From: Nonomuraea angiospora
GTDB taxonomy: Bacteria; Actinomycetota; Actinomycetes; Streptosporangiales; Streptosporangiaceae
Length of the DNA stretch: 64,000 nucleotides
Direction: 5' to 3'
NCBI RefSeq assembly: GCF_014873145.1
Contig: NZ_JADBEK010000001.1
Span: forward strand, 7,812,001-7,876,000
The position numbers were made by a program, and so were the translations under genes. This document shows positions 19,252-27,079 of this stretch, in pieces. The first letter of the stretch is position 1. Every line of letters begins with the position of its first letter. A model generated the notes under the pieces. That model saw only the letters and a program-made list of their open reading frames with translations, was not told the DNA's origin and ran no database searches.

Positions 19252-20136
19252 ATGAGCACCAACAACGTCAACCACACTCCCGTGACGGTCATCGGCCTCG
19301 GGCTGATGGGCCAGGCGCTGGCCGGAGCGTTCCTGCGTGCGGGGCATCCCACCACCGTGTGGAACCGTACGGCGGCCAAGGCCGACCAGCTGGTGGCGCA
19401 GGGCGCGACGCTCGCCGGCTCGGTCGGCGAGGCCGTCGCGGCCGCCCCGCTCGTGGTCGTCTGCGTCACGGACTACGACGCCGTGCACGGGCTGCTCGAC
19501 CCGCTCGGCGCGGTTCTCGACGGCCGGGTCCTGGTCAACCTGGGGTCGGGCACGTCGCAGGGCGCCCGTGAGACCGCCGAGTGGGCGGCGCGGCAGGGCG
19601 GCGCCTACCTCGACGGCGCGATCATGGCCGTCCCCGCCGAGATCGGGGCGGACGCCGTCATCACCTACAGCGGGCCGCGCTCGGCCTTCGAGCCGTACGA
19701 GCCCGCCCTGAGGAGCCTCGGTTCGGGAACGACGTACCTCGGCGACGATCACACCCTGTCGGCGCTGCACGAGATGGCCGTGCTGAGCCTGATGTGGAAC
19801 ATCCTGAACGGATTCCTGCAGGGCGCCGCCCTGCTCGGCGCGGCGGGGGTGCGCGCCGGAGCGTTCGCCCCGCTCGCGGGCAAGGGGATCGAGATCGTGA
19901 ACGGCTGGCTGGCGGACTACGCGGAGCAGGTCGACGCGGGCACGTACCCGGCCCTGGACTCCACCATCGACACCCACCTGGCCGCGATGGACCACCTCAT
20001 CCACGAAAGCGAGGCCCTCGGCGTCAGCGCCGAGCTGCCGAGGTTCATCAAGGCCCTGACCGACCGGGCCGTGGCCGACGGGCGCGGCGGCGACGGTTAC
20101 GCGGCGATGGTCGAGCAGTTCCGCAAGCCGTCATGA
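19252..20136 (+). CDS. Imine reductase family NAD(P)-dependent oxidoreductase
   Basis: 294 residues. Rossmann motif PVTVIGLGLMGQALAGAFLR at the N-terminus, then WNRTAAKA. The C-terminal helical domain (ALHEMAVLSLMWNILNGFLQGAALLG, given here in outline) and the terminal LPRFIKALTDRAVADGRGG closely recall characterised actinomycete imine reductases. Where those have Tyr-Asp near the active site (LYDAAG), this protein has His-Glu (LHEMA). ATG at 19252 is preferred because GAGG precedes it by 8 nt. It overlaps the PPOX gene by 4 nt. Confidence 0.85.
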   Translation: MSTNNVNHTPVTVIGLGLMGQALAGAFLRAGHPTTVWNRTAAKADQLVAQGATLAGSVGEAVAAAPLVVVCVTDYDAVHGLLDPLGAVLDGRVLVNLGSGTSQGARETAEWAARQGGAYLDGAIMAVPAEIGADAVITYSGPRSAFEPYEPALRSLGSGTTYLGDDHTLSALHEMAVLSLMWNILNGFLQGAALLGAAGVRAGAFAPLAGKGIEIVNGWLADYAEQVDAGTYPALDSTIDTHLAAMDHLIHESEALGVSAELPRFIKALTDRAVADGRGGDGYAAMVEQFRKPS

Positions 20137-20564
20137 GCGCCACACCGTTCGACCCGCGTGCGCTGCTCGCGGAGAGCCGGCTGGGGGTCCTCGCGACGAT
20201 CAAGGCGGACGGCCGCCCGCAGCTCTCCCCCGTCATGCCCTTCTACGACCGGGAGGCCGAGGTCGTCCACGTGTCGATGACCGAGGGGCGGGCCAAGACC
20301 GCGAACCTGCGCCGGGACCCGCGGGCCGCGCTGGAGGTCACCAGCCCCGACGGCTGGTCGTGGGCCACCGCCGAGGGCACGGTGACGCTCACGGGGCCGG
20401 GCGCCGACCCCCACGGTCCCGAGGTGGAGGCGCTGGTGGACTACTACCGCCGCGCTGCGGGGGAGCATCCGGACTGGGACGAGTACCGGTCGGTGATGGT
20501 GTCCGACCGCAGGGTGCTCATGACGATGCGGGTCGAGCACGTGTACGGCGAAAGAGTCCGCTGA
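20133..20564 (+). CDS. PPOX-class (pyridoxamine-5'-phosphate-oxidase-like) F420/flavin-dependent protein
   Basis: 143 residues. The split-barrel signature is visible: ESRLGVLATIKADGRPQLSP, then VHVSMTEGRAKTANLRRDPR and ALEVTSPDGWSWATAEG. Actinobacterial members of this size often use F420 or FMN as cofactor. ATG overlaps the imine-reductase stop (ATGA). The two enzymes are co-translated and probably act in one redox pathway under MerR control. It is followed, 22 nt after the stop, by the damaged MFS gene. Confidence 0.85.
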   Translation: MSATPFDPRALLAESRLGVLATIKADGRPQLSPVMPFYDREAEVVHVSMTEGRAKTANLRRDPRAALEVTSPDGWSWATAEGTVTLTGPGADPHGPEVEALVDYYRRAAGEHPDWDEYRSVMVSDRRVLMTMRVEHVYGERVR

Positions 20565-20586
20565 CCGGCGGGCGTTTCGCCGTTTC

Positions 20587-21873
20587 CATGACCTCCCGGC
20601 CATCCAGCGGGACCTGCACGCCACGCCTTCGCAGATTCAGTTCGTGGTGGCGGGGTTCGGCGTCGCGCTGGCCGCCGGGCTGATCACCGCCGGCCGGCTG
20701 GGGGACCTGTACGGCCGGCGCCGCATGTTCGCCGCCGGCCTGGCCGTCTTCACGGTGGCGTCGGCGCTCTGCGGGGCGGCGCCCACCGCCGGGATCCTGA
20801 TCGCGGCCAGGGTCGGCCAGGGACTCGGCGCGGCGCTGCTGATGCCGCAGGTCCTGGCCATCATCAACACCGCCTTCACCGGTGAGCGCCGGGCCAAGGC
20901 GTTCAACGCCTACGGCGTCACGATGGGCTTCGGCGGCGTGTTCGGGCAGCTCATCGGCGGCGTGCTGATCAACGCGGACCTGGCCGGGCTGGGCTGGCGC
21001 ACCATCTTCCTGATCAACGTGCCGGTGGGCGCGCTCGCCATCGCCCTGGTCCCGCGCCTGGTGCCCGAATCCCGCCTTCCGGGCGGCCCGAAGCTGGACC
21101 TGGCCGGTACGGCGCTCGTCTCGCTCGGCCTGGTCGCCATCGTCTACCCCCTCGTCCAGGGTCAGGAGCAGGGCTGGCCCGCGTGGACCTGGCTGTGCCT
21201 GGCGGCGGCGGTCGCCCTGCTGGCCTCGTTCGCGCTGCACCAGCGGCGGGCCGCCGCACCGCTGGTGGACCCCGGGCTGTTCCGGCACCGCTCGTTCTCC
21301 GCGGGCACCGTGGTCAGCCTGCTGCACTCGATGACGATGGGCTCGTTCTTCCTGATCCTGGCGCTCTACCTCCAGCAGGGCCGCGAGCTGGACGCCCTGG
21401 GATCGGGGCTCATCTTCCTCCCGCTGGGCCTCGGCTACTTCGCGTCCTCGACGCGGGCCGTCCGGCTGGCGGCCAGGCTCGGCCGCCAGGTCGTCGCGCT
21501 CGGCGCGCTGACCATGGCCCTCGGGTACGGCCTCCTCGCCCTGACCGCCACCGCCCTGGGCGAGCACGGCCCCATCGCCTGGATCATCCCCGGCCTCGTG
21601 GTCGCCGGCGCCGGAATGGGGCTGGTCATGGCCCCGCTGCCCGCACTCGTCCTGAACGGCGTGGACCCCGGGCACGCGGCCGCCGCCTCCGGCGTGTTGA
21701 GCACCGCGCAGCAGGCGGGCGGCGCGATCGGCGTGGCCGTGGTCGACGTGGTCTTCTATGGCGCGCTGGGCGGCTACCCGCACGCCTTCGCCATGGGCCT
21801 GCTCCTCCTCATCGCGCTGGACGTGGCGGTCGCCGCCCTGGTCCAGGCCCTGCCCCGGCCGAACCACCCATGA
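20587..21873 (+). pseudogene. DHA2-type MFS transporter lacking its 5' end
   Basis: The frame reads HDLPAIQRDLHATPSQIQF followed by a normal DHA2 transporter (AAGLITAGRLGDLYGRRRMF, then 11-12 more helices). In intact relatives the ALPAIQRDL element is preceded by helix 1, with its conserved Asp, and about 30-40 residues. Here the upstream frame is Arg-rich junk back to a TGA at 20521, and there is no ATG, GTG or TTG before the internal GTG at 20644, which has no ribosome-binding site. The rest is undamaged, so the loss looks recent. The deletion joined it closely to the PPOX gene. Reinitiation from 20644 is possible but would give a transporter without helix 1. Confidence 0.8.
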
Positions 21874-21881
21874 GCTGCGGG

Positions 21882-21925
21882 GTCAATCTAGGTTGACGCC
21901 AACGATCGCGTCAACCTAGGATGAC
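21882..21925 (+). promoter_or_regulatory. Promoter with two palindromic operators before the MoxR gene
   Basis: Two copies of a near-palindrome related to GTCAACCTAGGTTGAC lie at 21882-21897 and 21910-21925, 28 bp apart, each with one imperfect base pair. They overlap a good promoter: TTGACG at 21893-21898 and TAGGAT at 21917-21922, spacer 18. A dimeric repressor bound to both copies would cover both the -35 and the -10. The binding protein is unknown. Confidence 0.6.
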
Positions 21926-21963
21926 GCTGTCAGGCTGATCCCGTCGCTCTCGTGCGAGGACCC

Positions 21964-23154
21964 ATGAGCTCTCAGTCAGCAGTGCGTGAGGCCGTCGCGG
22001 TCGCGATAGCCGCGAACCTGCCCGTCATCCTGTGGGGCGCCCCGGGCACCGGCAAGACCTCGTCGGTGCTCGCGCTCGGCGCCCGGCTCGGCCTGCCCGT
22101 CGAGGTCGTCGTGGGCTCGATCCGCGAACCGAGCGACTTCTCCGGCCTGCCGGTCCTGCGGGACGGCGGCACCTGGTTCGCCCCGCCCCGGTGGGCCGAG
22201 CGGCTGGCCGCGGCCGGCCACGGGCTCCTGTTCCTCGACGAGCTGACCACCGCGCCGCCCGCGGTGCAGGCCGCCATGCTGAGGGTGGTGCTGGAGCGTA
22301 CGGTCGGCGATCTCACGCTGCCGGACGAGGTGCGGATCGTGGCCGCGGCCAACCCTCCGGACCAGGCCGCCGACGGCTGGGATCTGTCCGCGCCGCTGGC
22401 CAACCGCCTGATCCACCTGCACTGGCAGGTCGAGGCGGCCGACATCGCCGAGGGCTTCGCCACCGGCTTCGCGGTGCCCGAGCCGGCGCCCGCGCCGAGC
22501 CCCGCGGCGGTGGCCCGGGCCCGCGCGCTGGTCGGCGCCTTTCTGCGGGTACGGCCCGAGCTGGTGCTCGCGGTGCCGGACAGTCCGGAGCGGGCGGGAC
22601 GCGGCTGGCCGAGCCCGCGAAGCTGGGAGATGGCGGCCAGGGCCGTCGCCGCCTGCGAACACGGCATGGCGGCCAGGGCCGTCGCCGCCCGCGAACACGG
22701 CATGGCGGCCAGGACCTCCGCGACCGGCGAAGACGGCGAGGCCGCCAGCACCTTCGCGGCCGGCGAAGGAGGCAAGATCTCCGAGGATGTGGTGGCCGAG
22801 CTCGTGCTGGGTGCGGTCGGCGAGGCGGCCGGTTTCGAGCTGATCTCCTGGCTGCGCAACCTCGACCTGCCCGACCCCCAGACCCTGCTGACCGACCGGC
22901 ACGCGCCACTGCCTGACCGGGTCGATCGCCTGTACGCGGTGCTCGGCGCGGTCGTCTCCCACGTGCTGGCCGACGGCAGTCCACAGGCGTGGGAGCAGGC
23001 GTGGACCGTGGTGGCCCGGGTCGCCCGCAGCGCGCCCGACGTCGCGGCCGGCGCGGCCAGGTCGCTGGCCAGGGGTCGGCCGGCCGGTGCGGCCCTGCCG
23101 CACACCATGCTCGAACTGGCGCCGATCCTGCGTTCGGCGGGTCTGCTGCGATGA
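21964..23154 (+). CDS. MoxR-family AAA+ ATPase
   Basis: 396 residues from ATG at 21964, 3 nt after GAGGA. The GTG 12 nt upstream has no site. Walker A GAPGTGKT at 25-32, Walker B GLLFLDELTT at 87-96, sensor 1 AAANPPDQAADGWD. MoxR ATPases pair with VWA proteins to remodel or activate other proteins. Residues 223-270 hold four 12-residue tandem repeats (MAARAVAACEHG and variants) inserted in the lid region. It overlaps the VWA gene by 4 nt (ATGA). Confidence 0.9.
   Translation: MSSQSAVREAVAVAIAANLPVILWGAPGTGKTSSVLALGARLGLPVEVVVGSIREPSDFSGLPVLRDGGTWFAPPRWAERLAAAGHGLLFLDELTTAPPAVQAAMLRVVLERTVGDLTLPDEVRIVAAANPPDQAADGWDLSAPLANRLIHLHWQVEAADIAEGFATGFAVPEPAPAPSPAAVARARALVGAFLRVRPELVLAVPDSPERAGRGWPSPRSWEMAARAVAACEHGMAARAVAAREHGMAARTSATGEDGEAASTFAAGEGGKISEDVVAELVLGAVGEAAGFELISWLRNLDLPDPQTLLTDRHAPLPDRVDRLYAVLGAVVSHVLADGSPQAWEQAWTVVARVARSAPDVAAGAARSLARGRPAGAALPHTMLELAPILRSAGLLR
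22630..22773 (+). repeat. Four 36-bp in-frame tandem repeats inside the MoxR gene
   Basis: Units at 22630-22665, 22666-22701, 22702-22737 and 22738-22773. The first two differ by one base (encoding C versus R). The third and fourth are progressively diverged (MAARTSATGEDG, EAASTFAAGEGG). The 12-residue unit would form a polar helix or loop. The near identity of units 1 and 2 shows recent duplication. Confidence 0.9.
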
Positions 23155-24395
23155 GCGAGGGGGCGGACCTGGTCGGGCAGGCGATGGCCCGGTTCGCGGC
23201 GGCCAGGCTGTGGGCCGCGCACCGGGCGCCGTACCTGGCCACCGCGGTGTTCGCGCTGAATCCGGTGGTGCTGGAGCCGTACCTGGACGACAGGACCGGG
23301 CGGCCGGTGCCGGACGTGGAGTTCCGCGCCTTTCCCGCCGACACCCGCTGGAACGTGCACGTGGACACCGGCACCGCGCTGGCCACACCGGTCGAGGAGA
23401 TCGGCTGGTGGCTGCTGCACCAGGTGGGCCACCTGGTACGGGCGCACGCCGAGCGCTCGCCCGCGGCTGAGGCGCACCGCTGGAACCAGGCGGCCGACGC
23501 GGAGATCAACGACGACCTCGAGGCCGAAGGGCTGCTCGGACCGGCCGGCGTGATCTCGCCCGCCGCGCTGGGCCTGCCGCCCAACCGTATGGCCGAGGAG
23601 TACGTGCCGATGCTGGACGTGCTCGCCGAGGCGGTCGGCAAGGGCGGCAGGGAACTGTCGGAGGCCGTCGACTGCGGCAGCGCCGCGGACGGCGTCACCC
23701 GAGGCTACGAGGGATCGGGCGGCGGGCTCGGCGACCTGGACCGGGAGCTGCTGGAGCGCTCCGTCGCCGCCGGCATCCAGGAGCGGATCGGCGCCCGCAG
23801 CGAGGTGCCGTCCGGCTGGCGGCGCTGGGCCGAGGAGCGGCTGCGTCCCGAGGTCGACTGGCGGGCGCGGCTCCGCGCGGTGATCCGGCGCGGGCTGAGC
23901 TCGGCGGCCGGCCGGGTCGACTTCAGCTACCGGCGGCCGTCACGCAGGGCGGGCGCCCACCCCGAGATCGTGGCCCCGGCCATGGTCAGCCCGGTGCCCG
24001 GCGTCGCGGTGGTCGTCGACACCTCGGGCAGCGTCACGGAACCGCGGCTCGACCGCCTGGTCACCGAGCTCACCGGCATCCTGAACGGAGTCGCCGGCCG
24101 GAACCGGCGGCTGCGCGTGATCTGCTGCGACGTCGCGGCCCATCCGGTGCAGGAGGTCCGGCGCGCCGCCGACGTACGGCTGGTCGGCGGCGGTGGCACC
24201 GACATGCGGGCCGGGCTGGCCGCCGCGACGGCGCTGCGCCCCCGGCCGGACCTGGTGATCGTGCTGACCGACGGGCAGACCCCCTGGCCGGAGCGCCGGG
24301 TCGCGGCCGACGTCGTGGTCTGCCTGATCGGCGAGGACGGGCACGCCCCGGAATGGGCGGCCACCGTGCGCGTACCCAAGGAGGATCGATCATGA
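23151..24395 (+). CDS. DUF2201-type putative metallopeptidase fold with C-terminal VWA domain; catalytic Glu missing
   Basis: 414 residues. The N-terminal half resembles the putative metallopeptidase domain of DUF2201 proteins. Where a zinc HExxH is expected, it has HQVGHLVRAH (90-99), so the catalytic Glu is Gln91. NQAADAEINDDL follows, as in relatives. The C-terminal VWA-like domain has an intact MIDAS start DTSGSV (D290, S292, S294) and GGGGTDMRAG. It is co-translated with the MoxR ATPase upstream and the repeat protein downstream (4-nt overlaps on both sides), so the three very likely form one complex. It may bind metal or substrate without cutting it. Confidence 0.85.
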   Translation: MSEGADLVGQAMARFAAARLWAAHRAPYLATAVFALNPVVLEPYLDDRTGRPVPDVEFRAFPADTRWNVHVDTGTALATPVEEIGWWLLHQVGHLVRAHAERSPAAEAHRWNQAADAEINDDLEAEGLLGPAGVISPAALGLPPNRMAEEYVPMLDVLAEAVGKGGRELSEAVDCGSAADGVTRGYEGSGGGLGDLDRELLERSVAAGIQERIGARSEVPSGWRRWAEERLRPEVDWRARLRAVIRRGLSSAAGRVDFSYRRPSRRAGAHPEIVAPAMVSPVPGVAVVVDTSGSVTEPRLDRLVTELTGILNGVAGRNRRLRVICCDVAAHPVQEVRRAADVRLVGGGGTDMRAGLAAATALRPRPDLVIVLTDGQTPWPERRVAADVVVCLIGEDGHAPEWAATVRVPKEDRS

Positions 24396-25117
24396 TCGTG
24401 GCATTCCCCGACGACGCGGAGCCGCGTCCCGAACCGCTGCACACCTGGCAGGAGCACGGCTTCACCGTCGCCGAGGCCCGTGGCTGGATCAAGGAGGGCT
24501 TCCGGCTGCCGCAGGCGCGGCGGTGGCGTGAGTCGGGGGTCTACGCGGCGGACCAGGCGCGGCAGTGGCGTACCGCGGGTGCGACGCCGTACACGGTGGA
24601 CGTCTGCCTGCGCGCGGGCATGACGCCGCGGGACGCGGTGCGCTGGCGGGAGCTGGGGCACTCGCTGGAGGAGGCGGCGGATCGGCATCTGGCCGGTGAG
24701 AGCCCGCGGCCGAGGCGGTGGCTGCGCCGCCTGTTCGGCGGCGGCCGGAGCAGGGCCGCCGAGCCCGGCGCGATGCGGGAGCTGTTGCGGGCCGGTGTCG
24801 CGGCCTCGACGGCCCGCGGATTCGCCGATGCGGGCTGGGCCGGTCGCGACGCGGTGGAGTGGGCGCGGCGCGGCGTGGCGCCGACCGACGCCAGGATCTT
24901 CCGCGCGCTCGGCTTCTCCGCGGCCGAGGCGGAGAAGCTGGACGAGGACGCGATCTCGGTGATGGTCGGGTGGTGGCGGGCCGGAGTGCCGTTCGACGAG
25001 GTCGCCGCCTGGCGAGGAGCGGGTTTCCAGCCCGGCGAGGCGGTCGCGCTGCGCGCGGACGGGACCGGGGTGGAGCAGGCGAAGATCCTGCGGGCCCTCA
25101 GCGACGGGGCAGAATGA
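24392..25117 (+). CDS. Repeat protein of unknown function built from about 13-residue W-x3-G-x5-A units
   Basis: 241 residues; ATG has AAGGAGG eight bases upstream and overlaps the VWA stop. After a short acidic start, the chain is two blocks of a 13-14-residue repeat with consensus [WF]-x3-G-[FV]-x4-A-x2, e.g. WIKEGFRLPQARR, WRESGVYAADQARQ, FADAGWAGRDAVE, WARRGVAPTDARI. About six units precede and six follow a basic linker (RPRRWLRRLFGGGRSR). No membrane helix. I recognise no named family. The co-translation with MoxR and VWA suggests an adaptor or client-recognition subunit. Confidence 0.75.
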   Translation: MIVAFPDDAEPRPEPLHTWQEHGFTVAEARGWIKEGFRLPQARRWRESGVYAADQARQWRTAGATPYTVDVCLRAGMTPRDAVRWRELGHSLEEAADRHLAGESPRPRRWLRRLFGGGRSRAAEPGAMRELLRAGVAASTARGFADAGWAGRDAVEWARRGVAPTDARIFRALGFSAAEAEKLDEDAISVMVGWWRAGVPFDEVAAWRGAGFQPGEAVALRADGTGVEQAKILRALSDGAE

Positions 25118-25121
25118 GCCG

Positions 25122-25598
25122 GTGACCAGTCCCATCGAGGCGCCCGCGCTCGTCCTCGTCCCGTTGCGCCCGGAGCACGCCGACGAGATGGCCGCCGTGC
25201 TGTCGGACCCGGACCTGCACACGTTCACCGGCGGCGCCCCGCTCACCGCGCCGGAGCTGCGCGCCCGCTACGAGCGGCTGGTCGCGGGGCCGCCCGGCTG
25301 GCGCAACTGGGTGATCTGGTCGCGGGAGCAAGAGCGGCTGGTCGGGTACGTGCAGGCCACGATCGACGGCCGGACCGCCGAGATCGCCTGGGTGATCGGC
25401 ACGCCCTGGCAGGGCCGCGGCCTGGCCACCGCGTCCGCCCGGGCCCTGGTCGACCAGCTCGTACGGGACGGGATCGACACGATCGTCGCGCACATCCACC
25501 CCGGCCACGCGGCCTCCGCCGCCGTCGCCACGGCGGCCGGCCTGCGTCCCACCGACCGCTGGCACGAGGGGGAGGTCCGCTGGGAACGTACCGTCTGA
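25122..25598 (+). CDS. GNAT family N-acetyltransferase
   Basis: 158 residues. GNAT fold elements: LVLVPLRPEHADEMAAVL at the start, GYVQATIDGRTAEIAWVIG for strands 4-5, and the acetyl-CoA loop GTPWQGRGLATASARALVDQ (Q/R-x-x-G-x-G/A). The terminal AVATAAGLRPTDRW strand is typical of ribosomal-protein-style acetyltransferases (RimJ-like). GTG start 5 nt after the repeat-protein stop, so it probably belongs to the MoxR operon. The acceptor is unknown. Confidence 0.88.
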   Translation: MTSPIEAPALVLVPLRPEHADEMAAVLSDPDLHTFTGGAPLTAPELRARYERLVAGPPGWRNWVIWSREQERLVGYVQATIDGRTAEIAWVIGTPWQGRGLATASARALVDQLVRDGIDTIVAHIHPGHAASAAVATAAGLRPTDRWHEGEVRWERTV

Positions 25599-25663
25599 TC
25601 CGCAAAGATCCCCTACCCTTGGGGGAACTTGATCGCAAGGGTCTGACGTCGGGGTGTTGAATC

Positions 25664-27046
25664 GTGGTCACGCACGAAGAGATGGTCGAGGCTTTCGGTG
25701 ACGAGGGCCTGCTGCTGATGGACGTCGAACAGTGCCGCGAGAAGGGGCTGTCGGAGGAGGACGTCCGGATCCTGTCCGAGGTCGGGCTGCCGGTGCGCGC
25801 GGACCAGGCGTTCACCACCTTCATCGCCGACGAGCCGCGGGTGGGCTCCCTCGTCGTGTTCAGGACGCCGGGCGGGGACCTCAACGTCCTCACGCTCGGC
25901 GGCACGTCGGGGGACACGGGCATGCGCTACTTCCTCGACATCCGCAGCGGCGTCGTCGGCCTGCTCTCGATGGACGAGACCCCGCAGGCGGAGAAGGTCA
26001 ACAGCTCGCTCGCGAACTTCGTCGAGTTCCTCTACCGGCTCAGGCTGCGCCAGCAGGCGTTGAACGGGGAGTCCCAGGAGGCCGGCAAGGAGTACACGGA
26101 GAAGCTGTGGCTCTCGCTCAAGGAGCTGGATCCGGACGCCTTCGACGACGCCGAGGCCTGGTGGTCGATGGTGATGGACACCCTGATGAGCCGGAACCTC
26201 ATCTCCGAGACCCGCGCGTTCCTCGAACAGCGCCGCGCCGAGGTCGCCGACACGCTGTCCAAGCTGATCGAGTTCGAGGAGGCGGTCTCGCCGCGCGGCA
26301 CGCAGCGCGAGGGTTTCGACCGGGCGCTGAGCCGGTTGGAGCACGAGGGCTGGCAGATCGTCGACGCCGAGCGCTTCGCGTCCGACGTCGGGACCAGCGG
26401 CCTGCTCAGCCAGTGCGCCGACCACTTCACCCCGGACGGCGCGCTGGCCGATGACGTGCCGCTGGCGTGGCGGGGCGGGCTGCCCTCCAACATCCAGGCG
26501 GCGTTCGCCCGTGAGGGTCTCGTGGTCTCCGTTCCCGGGCAGGCGGGTCAGGACGACGACTACGACGCGCTGCTGGAGATGGACGACGAGGAGCTGGCCA
26601 GGCACAGCGACGCCATGATGGAATCGCTCGTCGCCGCGGTCCACGGCTTGAACAAGCCGGAGGAAGGGGTGGTGACCTGCCTGGCCGCCGACCGGTCGTC
26701 CGACCTGTGCCGGATCTCGGCGGCCTTCGACCGGCTGGCCGCCCACGGCTACCTCGCCGAGCCCGACCTCTGGCCGACCGCCTCCGGCGCCTGGCAGCAG
26801 GTCCACGAGGCGGCCGCCGCCGCCGGGCAGCCGCCCAGGGCCGTCTTCTGGACGACGCAGTCGCACACGGCGAGCTTCGACGCGTACGGCGATCTGGTGG
26901 ACGAGCTCGTCCTGCAGTGGGCCGGCGATCGGGAGCTGATCGCGCAGGCGCTGGCCGGCACCGGGCTCGAGGTGGAGGTCCCTGAGCACGAGAGCACCGC
27001 GTTCCTCCTCCGCCCGGCCTCGAAGGGGCGTTTCGAAGTTTCTTGA
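25664..27046 (+). CDS. SUKH-4-like immunity domain protein with a C-terminal DUF6891-like region
   Basis: 460 residues, acidic, soluble. Residues about 1-125 look like the SUKH-4 immunity fold: a GLP turn, then LNVLTLGGTSGDTGMRYFLD and GVVGLLSMDETPQAEKVNSS, NFVEFLYRL. After a helical linker, the C-terminal half (about 205-460) has RLEHEGWQIVDAERF and PRAVFWTTQSHTASFDAYGD, reminiscent of DUF6891 domains. SUKH proteins neutralise polymorphic toxins, but no toxin gene is adjacent, so it may be an orphan immunity gene. GTG start with a weak site. Confidence 0.6.
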   Translation: MVTHEEMVEAFGDEGLLLMDVEQCREKGLSEEDVRILSEVGLPVRADQAFTTFIADEPRVGSLVVFRTPGGDLNVLTLGGTSGDTGMRYFLDIRSGVVGLLSMDETPQAEKVNSSLANFVEFLYRLRLRQQALNGESQEAGKEYTEKLWLSLKELDPDAFDDAEAWWSMVMDTLMSRNLISETRAFLEQRRAEVADTLSKLIEFEEAVSPRGTQREGFDRALSRLEHEGWQIVDAERFASDVGTSGLLSQCADHFTPDGALADDVPLAWRGGLPSNIQAAFAREGLVVSVPGQAGQDDDYDALLEMDDEELARHSDAMMESLVAAVHGLNKPEEGVVTCLAADRSSDLCRISAAFDRLAAHGYLAEPDLWPTASGAWQQVHEAAAAAGQPPRAVFWTTQSHTASFDAYGDLVDELVLQWAGDRELIAQALAGTGLEVEVPEHESTAFLLRPASKGRFEVS

Positions 27047-27079
27047 TGTGAGCCGTCGCGGGTCGCGGGCCTCTGTACC

